Shown here piece by piece: positions 1 to 10,178 of a DNA stretch of 64,000 bases (the stretch's first letter is position 1; the number at the start of each line of letters is the position of its first letter). A program made the translations under genes and the position numbers. The stretch covers positions 1,116,001-1,180,000 of the forward strand of contig NZ_AP029048.1 in assembly GCF_040371545.1 (NCBI RefSeq), given 5' to 3'. The notes under the pieces are model-generated. The model did not search any database, was not told the origin of the DNA, and worked only from the letters and a program-made list of their open reading frames with translations. This stretch comes from Synechococcus sp. M16CYN. Its GTDB lineage: Bacteria > Cyanobacteriota > Cyanobacteriia > PCC-6307 > Cyanobiaceae.

Positions 1-254
1 TCATGCTATTTGCTCGATTTATTACTCTATGTTTTAAGGTTAATAAATTTTTAGAATAATAAAATACCACTAATTCACAGCTCTTGCAATTTATTTAAGT
101 TAACTTAAGATCAGATTTAAGTTCTTATTTCAAAGAAATTACTTAGTATTTTATTCATCTCTCTAGGCTGAATATTTAAGAAATTTAGGTTTAGACTAAC
201 ACATAGAAAAATAATCTTGTACTATAGGAATTAGAATGCCAAGAGTGTATAGGA

Positions 255-575
255 CTAGAACATTGACATCGCTTTAATCTTAGCAAGTTTTTTAGGATTT
301 AATCCTTTTATTTCTTCTAGAGTAATCAATTGCCGTTTTAGTAAATCAGCCAGTGTAAACAGAATATTATTATAGTCAAACTCTGATCTACCTTCAAATA
401 TATGTCTCTCAGTGCTAAGAAAATCATGTAACGTCCATACTGATTCATCAGTATCAAGAGTTGAGCATTTCGATTGAAGAGTTGAAATCAATAATTTAAT
501 TGAACGCTGTTTTCCTATATTAAATACGTGGCGAGCAACTTGTTCTTCCTGTGATGTCCAGTCAGCGGGCGTCAT
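255..575 (-). CDS. frp: Fluorescence recovery protein (FRP)
   Basis: FRP binds the photoactivated orange carotenoid protein, detaches it from the phycobilisome and speeds its return to the dark orange form, ending photoprotective quenching. The start chosen (ATG at 575) gives 106 residues, the usual FRP length; a longer frame opens at 629 but overlaps crtW. The family signature is visible at residues 47-57: W47, then the HDFLS stretch with H50 and D51, and R57, matching the W/H/D/R surface needed for activity in Synechocystis FRP. The tail, with LLK, GLNPKKLAKI and a closing short helix, also fits. It is last in a co-directional ocp-crtW-frp run, 16 nt after crtW, which supports the call. Base composition is AT-rich like the surroundings. 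Confidence is high for the family. Confidence 0.9.
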   Translation of the reverse strand: MTPADWTSQEEQVARHVFNIGKQRSIKLLISTLQSKCSTLDTDESVWTLHDFLSTERHIFEGRSEFDYNNILFTLADLLKRQLITLEEIKGLNPKKLAKIKAMSMF

Positions 576-591
576 GAAATGATGTGGGAAT

Positions 592-1362
592 TTAAAGAGC
601 ACGATCAACGCTAACGCTAGCGAGCTCACTTTTCAGTGATGTACGATGTAGATCAGGTAGTTTGAACCATGGCGTATTCGGGCTCAGATGATGTTCTAGA
701 TGGTAGCCAAAGTGATAGCAAGCTGCAAATGAGATAATTGGATGAAGTGAAAGACTGCTTGGAAATCGTTTTTTAGAATTAGTCCCCGTTTGTTTATGTG
801 GTAACCATGTACCTACGGTAAATAATTGAAATGAGCTAATGATTAATGGCAATATACAAAAGAAAATTATATTTTTAATAGAACACGAATTTATTATTTG
901 AAGCATAAAAAACCAAGCACTGACTAAAATAAATAACTGCTTATAGCCTAAATAATTCATTAAAAATTTAAAATACCAGTTAAAAGGCATTGAGCTTACA
1001 GACAAATGAAAATCAGGATCAAGCGGTGACTCAGGAAATTGATGATGAAGTGAATGCTTTTGGGAACAAGATTCAAAGGATAAACCTGCATATAAAAATA
1101 AACAAATTTTTCCTATTTGATTATTAAGTTCCTTATTTAATGGTGCTAAACTATAGTGCATAGCATCATGAGCAAGAATAAATAGTCCCGTGTGTAGAAA
1201 TGATCGCAATATAATAAAAGTTAAAATCCAAGCTACTGTCCATTGATGAATATCCCTGGATATAGCGATTACTAAAGTTAATAACCAAGCCAAACCAACC
1301 AAAGTTGCTATAAGTAAACTTTGGCGATGGATTGGAACTAGATCTATTTCATTTGCCACCAA
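592..1362 (-). CDS. crtW: Beta-carotene ketolase, CrtW type
   Basis: This integral-membrane di-iron oxygenase of the fatty acid desaturase superfamily adds 4-keto groups to beta-carotene, giving echinenone/canthaxanthin, the ketocarotenoids OCP needs as chromophore. The three histidine boxes are visible: HDAMH at residues 65-69, HSLHH at 103-107 and HLEHH at 221-225, with another H at 217. Several hydrophobic membrane segments lie between them. The frame begins at a TTG (1362) followed at once by a GTG (1359); either could be the start, and both overlap the end of ocp by 11-14 nt, implying translational coupling. Its place between ocp and frp argues for a dedicated role in supplying the OCP pigment. 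CrtW is preferred over CrtR hydroxylase because of length, context and the HDAMH box. Confidence 0.88.
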   Translation of the reverse strand: MVANEIDLVPIHRQSLLIATLVGLAWLLTLVIAISRDIHQWTVAWILTFIILRSFLHTGLFILAHDAMHYSLAPLNKELNNQIGKICLFLYAGLSFESCSQKHSLHHQFPESPLDPDFHLSVSSMPFNWYFKFLMNYLGYKQLFILVSAWFFMLQIINSCSIKNIIFFCILPLIISSFQLFTVGTWLPHKQTGTNSKKRFPSSLSLHPIISFAACYHFGYHLEHHLSPNTPWFKLPDLHRTSLKSELASVSVDRAL

Positions 1363-2305
1363 GTTTTAACAGTTCGGCTGGAGAAGCAAGTAAATCAATA
1401 GCAACAAAATAAATTTTATCATTTTCATCTAATAAAAAACGCCATGCAACATTCATGCCAACCTCTTGGCCAAACCATGGAGTTTGTACTTTTCCAGTAA
1501 CTTTAATTTGGTTAAATCCACTATCTGCAGGTTCACTAAAGCCGCCCTGTGGCATTAGCTTCAAGTTCTGACAATCACGACGGAAAAATTTCAGTATGGC
1601 TTCTCGTCCAACGATAGGACGTTGAAATGGAGGTTGAAGAGCTCCGTCGTCTAGAAATAGGTTAATTAGTTGATCAAAATCATTAGAATTAAGAAGCTCC
1701 ATATAACTAATAATTGTTTGGTTTAGAATACCTGGAATAAAAATCTTTTCACGTTTATCATTCGGGGTAGGCGCTATAATTGGCTCAGCCTGTATTTGAT
1801 CATCTGTAACATCTGGATCAAAGCCCATATCAGCTACAAAGTTGCGTAACAAACTAATTTGTTGACCTTGTTCAACTTTCTTGACAGCTTCTAAGACTGA
1901 GGATGCGTTAGCTGAAAGTTTGTAACCGGGGGGGATTGGTGCAACTTTACTCGCACGCATAAGCTCTCCGAGCTCATACCAGAAGCCCAGCTTAACATTA
2001 ATGGACCAAAATGCATAGCGCGTTGCAATCGGAGAGTTGATTTTGCTTGCGAGATCGCACATCACCTTAGTCTGTTCATCAAAGCTCATCTCTAAAATTT
2101 CGTCAAGAGTAGGACGAGCAAGAGCCATTCGCGCTGCACCAGGGGCAGCAACGGTGATAGTTTGACCCATTTCAAGATATGCAAACCAAATTAGTGCCAA
2201 TTGGTCTTCCGCACTCAGCAGCTTGAAACGGGCGGTGATAGCAGGGACAGCATCAGCTGTTTGAGTATCCGGAAAAATTTGACGAGCTTTATCAATCGTG
2301 TACAT
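1349..2305 (-). CDS. ocp: Orange carotenoid protein (OCP)
   Basis: OCP is a soluble blue-light sensor that binds a ketocarotenoid and quenches phycobilisome energy. From the ATG at 2305 the protein has 318 residues, the usual OCP length; a TTG frame from 2347 adds 14 residues not typical of the family. The N-terminal helical OCP domain covers about residues 1-165 and the C-terminal NTF2-like domain about 190-318. Carotenoid contacts are in place: Y43 and W109 (Y44/W110 in Synechocystis), Y201 and W288. The interdomain salt-bridge arginine (R154) is kept, but the partner E244 aligns with D244, a conservative swap. It is first in an ocp-crtW-frp operon. An OCP plus FRP implies that the organism uses phycobilisomes, although no phycobilisome gene lies in the window. 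Confidence 0.95.
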   Translation of the reverse strand: MYTIDKARQIFPDTQTADAVPAITARFKLLSAEDQLALIWFAYLEMGQTITVAAPGAARMALARPTLDEILEMSFDEQTKVMCDLASKINSPIATRYAFWSINVKLGFWYELGELMRASKVAPIPPGYKLSANASSVLEAVKKVEQGQQISLLRNFVADMGFDPDVTDDQIQAEPIIAPTPNDKREKIFIPGILNQTIISYMELLNSNDFDQLINLFLDDGALQPPFQRPIVGREAILKFFRRDCQNLKLMPQGGFSEPADSGFNQIKVTGKVQTPWFGQEVGMNVAWRFLLDENDKIYFVAIDLLASPAELLKLGGK

Positions 2306-2389
2306 TGCATTTTGGATTTGTGATGTAATGAGGTTATCACCATACAATTGATTATGTCTTAGTTTGCCGTAATACTCTTATTTCTAAGC

Positions 2390-2395
2390 ATTATA
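2390..2395 (-). promoter_or_regulatory. Possible -10 box of the ocp operon
   Basis: A perfect TATAAT reads on the minus strand about 85 nt upstream of the ocp ATG. At 16-18 nt further upstream only a poor -35 (TGTGAG-like) is present. In DNA this AT-rich a TATAAT can arise by chance, so the position and orientation are the main support. Confidence 0.3.
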
Positions 2396-5221
2396 TGTAC
2401 AAAATCTAGTTTCTCACACTGTTAAGATTTGCTATTAGCAATTCTTTTACACACTTGTAGGGATTGCTAGAGGATTTTGAATGTAAATAAGTCTAAAAAT
2501 TTCTAGTTTTAAGTAGAAATTTTGACTACGAGATTACTACATTAAATAACTCTATTTGATCTGTCTATTAAAATCAGTATTTTCAATAACTTAGGCAAAA
2601 GTTTAAATACATGAGATATTAAGAGTATTAGATTTTCTTTAAAATTAATTTCAATAAAATTTTATCTTCTAAAAAGTTCAATATAAAGCTATGTTTGATT
2701 GAACGCTTTTTCATGAACCAAAGTACTTTTATGTTTTTACCAAAATTTTTGAAGCAGAAAGTCAAATCTAATTAATTTTAATTGTCTCTGTTACTAAAAC
2801 ATAGAATTTGTTGTCAATTAAACATGTTAAGCTAACTTAAGCTAAAGTTAGCAAGAGTAATTAGATATTTATTTGTTAATAAAAGATTTTATCTCAAACC
2901 GCATGAAAGTTTTTATATTAAAAGGCTATTATACTTGATTGTCAGATAATTATTTGAGATTTTTAGTTTCAAGAACTAAACTAATTATGAGAAATATGCA
3001 ATCTATAATCAGATAAGATTAACTATGTCTTGACTAAATTTTAAATTTATTACTCTTTATTTATTAAAAAATGAGCTCAATGTTTTAATTATACCCTAAT
3101 CAATGATTTTTAGTATGTTGAATAGCTTGTCAAGTTTAAAATTTAACTTCTTTATAAGAAAAATATGAATTTATAGCAATATCATACTAATACAAATTGT
3201 TCTTACCTTAAGTTAGCAATTTTGTGCCAAATTCTTAATATTTTAATCTATAAACTTTCAAAGGATATATAGTCTAGTTCTTTAAATTAATTAGTTAATA
3301 TATGTAACTAATTTTCTTAAAATCTATAGTAACTTTTATTGCAAGCTAATAATTTTAGTATCTGCTAATTATTAATTAAAAATTTAAAGTAATCATTTAT
3401 TATAATATTAATAGGTTAATCCTTAACCATAACTCTTAAACTTAAACTAATGAATAAAACTAAATACTAATATAAATTTTTAGTTTAAGCTTATTAAGCT
3501 CTAACTTATTGATTGATATCTTATTTTGATTTGATTATCTCAGAAGGATCATATTTATACAAATAAAATTTATATTGCTTATTTAAAAAATAATTAGTTT
3601 CTTATAGGTTTTATACATGATAATTTTGTTATCTTATAGAATTTATTCTGTATTATTAACAATTTTACTTATTGAACTAATTCTTAACTCTTTAGTTTTA
3701 TTGTAAATGCATTTTGCCTCAGTTATTTAGTAAATTTACAGCTACTGCTAAGGTAACTGATTCAATACATATAAATATTAGCTAGAGCAAATACTGTTAT
3801 AAATAAAATAAAGATATTTACGTAAAATTTGAGTTATTTAATGTTAACTAGTAAATTATTATTATCTAACTTAAAAAATGACAATATTTAGCATATATTC
3901 TCTTAAAATATTTAGATTATTATTGTTAGGATATTCTTATTTTTTATTGTTCTGAAGTATATAGGTTAAATATTAAAAATCTTAACTACATAAAATTTGA
4001 TTCGCCTCATATTATTTGCCTTAGGAAAATTTACATACTTTATTCAGTTTACGCTATTAAATTAATAAATAGTCTTTAGCGATAGTATTCAATACTTTAT
4101 TGCACTAAATAATTTTATATTTTTTGCATGAATAGTGATTTTTTATTCTATAAGAATTAATTACTGTGTTTTTAGTATACAACTGATCTAAAAATTTTAG
4201 CGTATGTACTAGTTCATGACTTCTAAAAACTAATAATATTTTAACTGCTGTTAATAGTTATTAAACAAGAAGACTTTTTATGCGTTAAGTTTATATTGAT
4301 CTAAAAGTAATGTACTAATCAATATAAACTAAGTTATTGTTAACCTTTAATAACATTAAATAAAACATAATACAGTATTTTATTAGTCTTTCTATTATTC
4401 AATGTAATTATATGAATTTTGCCATGCTTTAATTATTGAAGACAGATTAAAACTATTAGGATTGTGGACATTATTGTACGCTATAATTAATTAATATCTT
4501 TATATAGAAATAATAATTGCAATTCTTTCAAAATATACTTAAATACATATATTGCGATAACGCTAATCCACTAAGTAATATAAAATAGCTGTTTTCATAA
4601 TTTAGTTTAAATCTCAAGAGATATTATCATTAATTACGAATTAAATTAGTTTATCGTAATTTATTGTAAAACTAATTTTAAATTTGAGGTGCTCTATATA
4701 TAAATTGAGACAAATATTAAATCTAATAAATCTTTGATTGTTTACAATCTAAGCACTTAAATTGATAATTTTTTCTAATAGTGTAATTTTTATAGCGAAT
4801 ATATTACCCTCTATCAGACTGGATAAGTTTAACATACATACCGTCTGCCGTTAGATTAAAATTAATATCCTTATTTATTTATCTTATTAATAAAAAGTTT
4901 TGAGCTAAATATCTTATACTTCCTAATTAGTTTTGATAATCACTTAAGTAAAATTTATTAATGCTAATGGTTTACGCAGTTTATATGAACATAAAATGCT
5001 GAAACTAGCTTGAATATCATTGATAAACTGTTGGTTATTAGCTTAAAATATTTATATAAATAATAGCACTTGTTGATTCTAATTCTGCTCAATGTATTTT
5101 ATTGCTTTTAATTCTCATAAAGTTAAGTTCTTAACAATCATTATAATAACTACTAAATAAAGCTTATATCGCAAACTGACAAACCTAGTTCCTTTTGGTG
5201 TTCTAATCAAGAAATTTTGCC
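2396..5221. other. AT-rich gene desert
   Basis: About 2.8 kb between the divergent ocp operon and the J-domain gene. The sequence is dominated by A and T, all frames are interrupted often, and I see no protein-like translation, tRNA or strong hairpin. It may be decayed former genes now beyond recognition; that is inference. Confidence 0.6.
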
Positions 5222-5250
5222 TTGACGGACTTCGGTCAGCGCTACATTAA
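5222..5250 (+). promoter_or_regulatory. Possible promoter of the J-domain gene
   Basis: TTGACG at 5222-5227 is followed after 17 nt by CATTAA at 5245-5250, then the ATG of the J-domain gene 33 nt later. The -35 is good and the -10 is weak. The local rise in G+C just here marks the edge of the desert. Confidence 0.3.
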
Positions 5251-5282
5251 TGACAATGACCTTCTTATGTTAAAAGCAGACC

Positions 5283-6062
5283 ATGGGCTTTGATCCCCGT
5301 CAATGGTCCGCTGGAGCTCATTCATATGCTCGTGGGCGGGTTACGAGCAATGTTGAGTCGCTGTTAGCGGAAAACGAATTACTGCGCCAAGAAGTACAGT
5401 CGTTGCGTCGACAGCTTGACGAGTTTCGGTGTCAGCAAAATTGCCAACCCAAAGAAACCCAGACACCCCGTTATAAGGAGAGAAACCCCAATATACTGAT
5501 TCCTAGGGTCACAGTATCTCAAGTAGAGGGTTGGGGTAAAGCCATGGCAGAACAAAAGGGATGGCATAATCTCCACCTTAACAATCTTTTGACTTTAATT
5601 GAACAATTGAATAGTAGTAGCTTTTATCCTCAGCTTAATTTACAGCAGCGTCTTGATCGTTTGATGCCAAGACTTGGCAGTGATCTTTATTGTGCAATAT
5701 CTGGCTCGCTCACCAAAAAGCATAGTGCAGTGTTAGCTGCTTTCGCTCTTTATGGAATACGTACTAATGAATGGCTTGATAAGGATCCACAGCGGGTAGT
5801 AACAGAGTTATGCAACCGTCAAGAAATGAAGTCTTCTAGACGATATACAAGGACCGATCGACGTTCTAGCGACAGCTACGATCATAATCCTCAGGACCCA
5901 AGAATAGCTGCCCTTAAAATTCTAGGCCTTCAAATTGATGCATCTACACAGACGATCAAACAGGCACATCGTCGTTTAGTGAAGCAGCACCACCCGGATC
6001 TTGGTGGATCAGTTGAAACCTTTCGTCGTGTAAATGAAGCCTATCAATTCTTACTAAGTTAG
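5283..6062 (+). CDS. J-domain (DnaJ-like) protein
   Basis: A 259-residue protein with a short N-terminal coiled-coil-like stretch (about residues 25-50, leucine/glutamate/arginine-rich), a middle region I do not recognise, a low-complexity arginine/serine/aspartate linker (about 186-205) and a C-terminal J domain (about 208-259). The J domain carries the diagnostic HPD at 237-239 after a basic helix, followed by the FRRVNEAYQFL helix. J domains stimulate the ATPase of Hsp70 (DnaK). There is no Gly/Phe region and no zinc-finger domain, so this is a type III co-chaperone, not DnaJ itself. The C-terminal placement of J is common in cyanobacterial proteins of this kind. It stands alone between two AT-rich deserts. 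Its client is unknown. Confidence 0.8.
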   Translation: MGFDPRQWSAGAHSYARGRVTSNVESLLAENELLRQEVQSLRRQLDEFRCQQNCQPKETQTPRYKERNPNILIPRVTVSQVEGWGKAMAEQKGWHNLHLNNLLTLIEQLNSSSFYPQLNLQQRLDRLMPRLGSDLYCAISGSLTKKHSAVLAAFALYGIRTNEWLDKDPQRVVTELCNRQEMKSSRRYTRTDRRSSDSYDHNPQDPRIAALKILGLQIDASTQTIKQAHRRLVKQHHPDLGGSVETFRRVNEAYQFLLS

Positions 6063-7154
6063 GTCTTCCATTGAACATCTTTAGCAGTTAATTCTCACTT
6101 GAAAATTATTTTTTAATGATTGATATAAAATCTTTTGCTTTTGAAATGCTATCTTTTAATTAATTTACAAACTTTGTTAAAAACCTAATAATAACACTTA
6201 ATTAATGTTACTAGCCATCTACTTTCACATAAAATTATTCAAATTAAATGTCTATATAATGACATTTATTAAAGCTAATATATTGATAACTTTTGCAATA
6301 AATAGTAAGTTTGGCATTTACAAAAAATGAAATTTATCTTCGCTCAATTAATTACATGAGCATTTTGCTAATTAATAATATATATATTATTATTTTGTAG
6401 TTTTTATTTATTTAAATTTAGCTTATACATTAACTTTTTATGATTTTTTAATCTAAATTTTTAGCTTAATAAATATTAATTCAATAGTTTTCTATTGATA
6501 AAATAAAAGTAGAATTACTTTATCTTTTTAATGTAAAATTGTCTATAATTAAAAGAGTAATTTGTTATTATACTATTAATTATTAAATCTAAATATATGT
6601 GATATAATACTACAAAATTAATAGACTAAAACTAATTAAACTCATCAATATTTTATTTTCTATAATAAAGTATATCAAGGCTAATAATCTTAATTAATAT
6701 TGGCAACTAAAATTACTAGTTTACAGCTAAGTATTATCCTTAATAAATTTTTAACTTAATGCTTATTATTAATAAATTTATTTATCTAGCTTTAGCTCAT
6801 TAAAGTACTAATATTTCTCAAATTCTAGTGTAAATTACTGCTATAAAAACTTAAAATTAATTTTATCTACTAAGAGAAGTATAAATATTCTTTCATAGAA
6901 AGTATTTTTTCTAATTTATAGTAATTTTACTTGATTTTTAACAAAATTAAAATAATTAACTATTTTAGATATTTATATATCATTGTAATAACTCTTTACA
7001 ATTATTTTAAAGATATTGCTTTAAGTAAATATATTATTCAATATAATTAGAGCTATTCTAATTATTTTTTAAGCAAAATTATAATGGACAAACTAATACT
7101 AAAAAATAAATGGTTAATTTTTATGAGCAAAAAATGACGTCTAGTATCTAGGAT
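6063..7154. other. AT-rich gene desert
   Basis: About 1.1 kb of very AT-rich DNA with stops in every frame. I see no gene, RNA or ordered repeat. Confidence 0.6.
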
Positions 7155-7280
7155 CTAAGAATCATTATTCTTTTCTTGAGATGGCAAATCTGAGGGCTGT
7201 ATCAGTACGTATACAACAGCAACAGTAAAAATTACTCCTACGATAATTAAAGCAGTAATTGCCATAGTGTAGTCAGTCAT
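7155..7280 (-). CDS. Small single-span membrane peptide (41 aa)
   Basis: A complete ATG-to-TAG frame of 41 codons in the middle of a gene desert. Residues about 7-27 form one strongly hydrophobic helix rich in I, V, A and L, ending YVLIQPS, followed by a polar tail with SQEKNNDS. Local base composition is clearly less AT-rich than the flanks and the codons look selected, which makes chance unlikely. The size and layout resemble the tiny subunits of photosystems, cytochrome b6f and NDH-1 complexes, but I cannot match it to PsbM, PsbN, PsbX, PetM, PetN, PsaM or another named subunit. Function is unknown; it probably lies in the thylakoid or plasma membrane. Confidence 0.6.
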   Translation of the reverse strand: MTDYTMAITALIIVGVIFTVAVVYVLIQPSDLPSQEKNNDS

Positions 7281-8632
7281 AAAGGTGCTAGTAATCATTA
7301 AAATTTTAACACTTCTATGTTGCTAATAAAAATAATTATTGAAGTCCTAAAATTTTGCCTGATTTTATTATTTCGAATTAAATTAATTTAGTCTTAATAA
7401 TTGGAACTGAGGATAAATAAAGTTTGACTTTAATAACATGATTAATAAAGCTAAACACTTAATTTTTATAATTATTTGTTATTATTAGTCTTTGTTCAGA
7501 GAAATAAATTTTAGACTCGCGAACTGTTTACAAAAACTTATTTATTGAAGTACAGATACTTTAATATTGCTCATAATTTTTAGCGTTTAAAGTCTTTTTT
7601 GATAATTGTAGCGGCTATGTAATGTATTGCGATTAAAACTAACTATGAGGTCAAAAGTTTTAAGCTGCATTAGCCTTGATTTAGTTAAAATTAATATATA
7701 AATATATCTTAAAAACTTTATTAATATTTTGTTTTGGTAAGCTATAGAATAATTATTTTCTTATGTAAGTTTATATTATTCAGCGGAAATTTAATTTTGA
7801 CTGTGAAACTTTTAAATTGAATAAAATTTGAGTTTCTTATTTAAGATAGTAAAGCTAGCAAAAGATCTTGTTTAATTAGATAATTATGTTATTTTCTTGG
7901 ATCCATGGTTTTAAATCTTCTCTTTTATCAAAAAAATAATACCTCCTAGTCTAGTATTATCATATGATTTAGTGAATAATAAATTTTTAATCAATTACTT
8001 TTTATAAAAAATTTTAATTGTACCAGCTTAGACATTATGTAAATTTATTTTATTTAAGCATATTGTTAATACAAGCATAGTATATAGTTCTCTTCTTTTA
8101 CAGAAATTACGTAAATAGTAATATTTTACTTGTTTTTTTATTCTATTATTTTTGCGTGTCTACATTAGCATTACACTTTTATTGTATTAAAGTTTTTATT
8201 TATATTATCTTAGCTATTTCTTATATTTATTAGTACTAATTCTAATTTATTTTACTAGTTAAATTAGAAATCTAAATAGTTTTATTACGCTTTTATAGAT
8301 TAAGATGTCTTATTTGTATTCTTAACTAACAAATAATAAGAGTATAATTATTATATTGGGTCTTTAAAAGATTAAAAAACTAGTACAATGTAAAATACTT
8401 TTAAATTTGGTATAAAATTTTTTAGTTTATCTCTTTACGTAATGAATTATATTGTTTATTCAACTAACTCTTAATACTTTATTAAATACATTTAATCATT
8501 GATTCTAGCTTTTAAACAATCATTAAAACTAGCCCTAACATATTTTATTATAATTAGCTTTTATACCTATTAGATTAGACCTTACCCCAAAATTTTTAAT
8601 TAATTATTATGTATATTATTGATTATATTTTA
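7281..8632. other. AT-rich gene desert
   Basis: About 1.35 kb with no protein-like translation. A short frame near 7901 ends after 14 codons and is not convincing. Confidence 0.6.
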
Positions 8633-8860
8633 TTATTTAGTTCGTTTACTTATGATTTCACTTTGCATGATTTGCATCAAACGCTCCGGGGACTTATATT
8701 GTTTTGGTAATGAATGATGTAATTTCTCAAGTCGTTCCCAACATAACGTTCGTCTCAAACGTTCAGGCTTTTGTCCGTCTCGTAGTAAGAGCTTCATAGC
8801 TTTGCAATATAACGGATATTTGGCTTCGAGTTCACCAATGGTCAGTGTTGTGGATGGCAT
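8633..8860 (-). CDS. Conserved-looking hypothetical protein (75 aa)
   Basis: A 75-residue soluble, basic protein (many K, R and L). It contains the stretch LRRTLCWERLEKLHHSLPKQ, with a tryptophan, a histidine pair and a regular helical pattern. It looks like the short cyanobacterial hypotheticals that persist in picocyanobacterial genomes, but I cannot name a family. The ATG start at 8860 gives an N-terminal segment, IGELEAKYPLYCKAMKLLL, that would form an amphipathic helix. G+C is much higher than in the flanks, which supports a selected gene. A strong palindrome lies 50 nt upstream of the start. Confidence 0.6.
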   Translation of the reverse strand: MPSTTLTIGELEAKYPLYCKAMKLLLRDGQKPERLRRTLCWERLEKLHHSLPKQYKSPERLMQIMQSEIISKRTK

Positions 8861-8909
8861 TTCTTTCTATCCGGTTATTTGCTCCCAAGTGTGGCATGTC
8901 CTTAGCTAC

Positions 8910-8948
8910 CCCCCAAAAGGGGACAGACTAACTGTCCCCTTTTGGGGG
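8910..8948. repeat. Perfect 17-bp inverted repeat (hairpin)
   Basis: The left arm 8910-8926 and right arm 8932-8948 are exactly complementary, with a 5-nt loop ACTAA. Each arm carries a C-run, AAAA and a G-run (C5-A4-G4-ACAG), so each is itself nearly self-complementary. No T-tract follows on either strand, so a classical terminator is not obvious. It is a G+C island in AT-rich DNA. It could be an RNA hairpin, a protein-binding palindrome or a remnant of a small mobile repeat. Confidence 0.9.
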
Positions 8949-9289
8949 ATCAACGTACTCCCAGCTTATAGTCTGATTTTTAAAAGTTACCTTGTTTATA
9001 TTTCTTAAATATAAAGTTTACATGTATATGAATAAAAACTATTAAATACTTAAAAGTTTGTTAGAGCAATAGTGAGCATACATAGTGATATTATTTATAT
9101 AATAAGGCTTAAAAGTAGAGATATATTAATATAATTTTTTGAAAAAGCATAAGAAGCTAATTTTTGATAGTTAATTATAATCTTAATTTAGACTTCTCTA
9201 CATGCATTGATGTTTATAATGGCTAATAATGTTATCACTTAATAAAGGTAGATGCCTTATAACAATAATTTACCAGTTAATTAAATCTA
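8949..9289. other. AT-rich intergenic region upstream of the LuxR-type gene
   Basis: About 340 nt. Apart from the palindrome just before it I see no gene or clear promoter. An AATAAAGG-type stretch lies about 50 nt before the next start. Confidence 0.5.
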
Positions 9290-9976
9290 ATGGACCTTAC
9301 TCCATATCTTCAAGCTCTATCTCCCTCAACAGTTAATAAAGCTTTTCTACCTATAGCAGTCAATGGTAAGGTTGCATTAGCGGTAAGGGGACGTTTTTTT
9401 CTACGTTGTTTTTATGAAAACTTTAATGAAAGATCTCATATTGGCTGTGCTGTCACCGATGAGAAAAGTTGTTTAAAGTATTTAACTAATCAGGTATTTG
9501 AGTTATTGATTTGTACTGATCAGCTTGAACACGGCAACGGTTATGAATTGGTTCGTAAAGCTAAAAAACGACAACCTCGCCTTAAAGTTATCGTCTTAGC
9601 CCTTACGGATGAGATTCCTTCAGAATATGCTAACTCACCATGGCTCGAAGCTGTTGTTGCAGAAACTGATATAATCAGAGAAGTAAAACCACTAGAAGCG
9701 GCTTTACTTGCTGTTACCGAACGTCACTGCTATCGCAGTCCTTCTTTGCGTTTGAGAGAGTTGTCTTCTTTTAAATGTCCCCGTCTTACTCCTCGTGAGT
9801 ATGAGGTTTTAGATCGATTGGCGTGCGGTATGACCGATAAAGAAATTGCTGAAGCATTGGTTATTAGTGAACAAACCTCCCGAACTTATACTAAGCGTTT
9901 GCTTAAAGTACTTAAGGTTAATAACCGTATTCAAGCTGTTTTAAAAGGTGTACGTTGTGGAATAATTCAAATTTGA
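9290..9976 (+). CDS. LuxR-family response regulator with divergent receiver domain
   Basis: A 228-residue two-domain protein. The N-terminal half (about residues 45-145) resembles a CheY-like receiver: the beta strand FELLICTD, then a GNGYELV helix start and KVIVLAL. The usual D-x-M-P-x-x-G spacing around the phospho-acceptor is altered (TDQLEHGNG), so phosphorylation is uncertain. The C-terminal part (about 165-228) is a clear LuxR/NarL-type helix-turn-helix with LTPREYEVLDRLACGMTDKE, EIAEAL and a recognition helix near SEQTSRTYTKRLLKVL. The DNA target is unknown and no histidine kinase is nearby. It stands alone on the plus strand. Confidence 0.8.
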   Translation: MDLTPYLQALSPSTVNKAFLPIAVNGKVALAVRGRFFLRCFYENFNERSHIGCAVTDEKSCLKYLTNQVFELLICTDQLEHGNGYELVRKAKKRQPRLKVIVLALTDEIPSEYANSPWLEAVVAETDIIREVKPLEAALLAVTERHCYRSPSLRLRELSSFKCPRLTPREYEVLDRLACGMTDKEIAEALVISEQTSRTYTKRLLKVLKVNNRIQAVLKGVRCGIIQI

Positions 9977-10097
9977 TATACGATGGTACTTAAAATATTT
10001 TAATTAGCCAAAGATATATTTATTTCCAGGTATCTTAATTTATTAATTAAATAATAATTTTAACTTTCGACAAAAATCTTTTGGAGTTTAAGTCGCT
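9977..10097. other. AT-rich intergenic spacer
   Basis: Short spacer after the LuxR-type gene. No terminator could be identified with confidence. Confidence 0.4.
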
Positions 10098-10178
10098 TCA
10101 AAATAAATAGGTGTAGCCATCAACTAAAACTTGAGTGATGCGAGACTGATTATATTGATCGCTCATTTTTAAAGGCAT
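10098..10178 (-). CDS. Possible very short ORF (26 aa)
   Basis: A frame with two in-frame ATGs (10178 and 10166) ending in TGA at 10098-10100, giving 26 or 22 residues. The shorter form reads MSDQYNQSRITQVLVDG and then YTYLF. It is hydrophilic and not biased towards K/N/I/F as random AT-rich translations are, so it may be a small gene or the end of a lost one. No family is recognised. Low confidence. Confidence 0.25.
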   Translation of the reverse strand: MPLKMSDQYNQSRITQVLVDGYTYLF

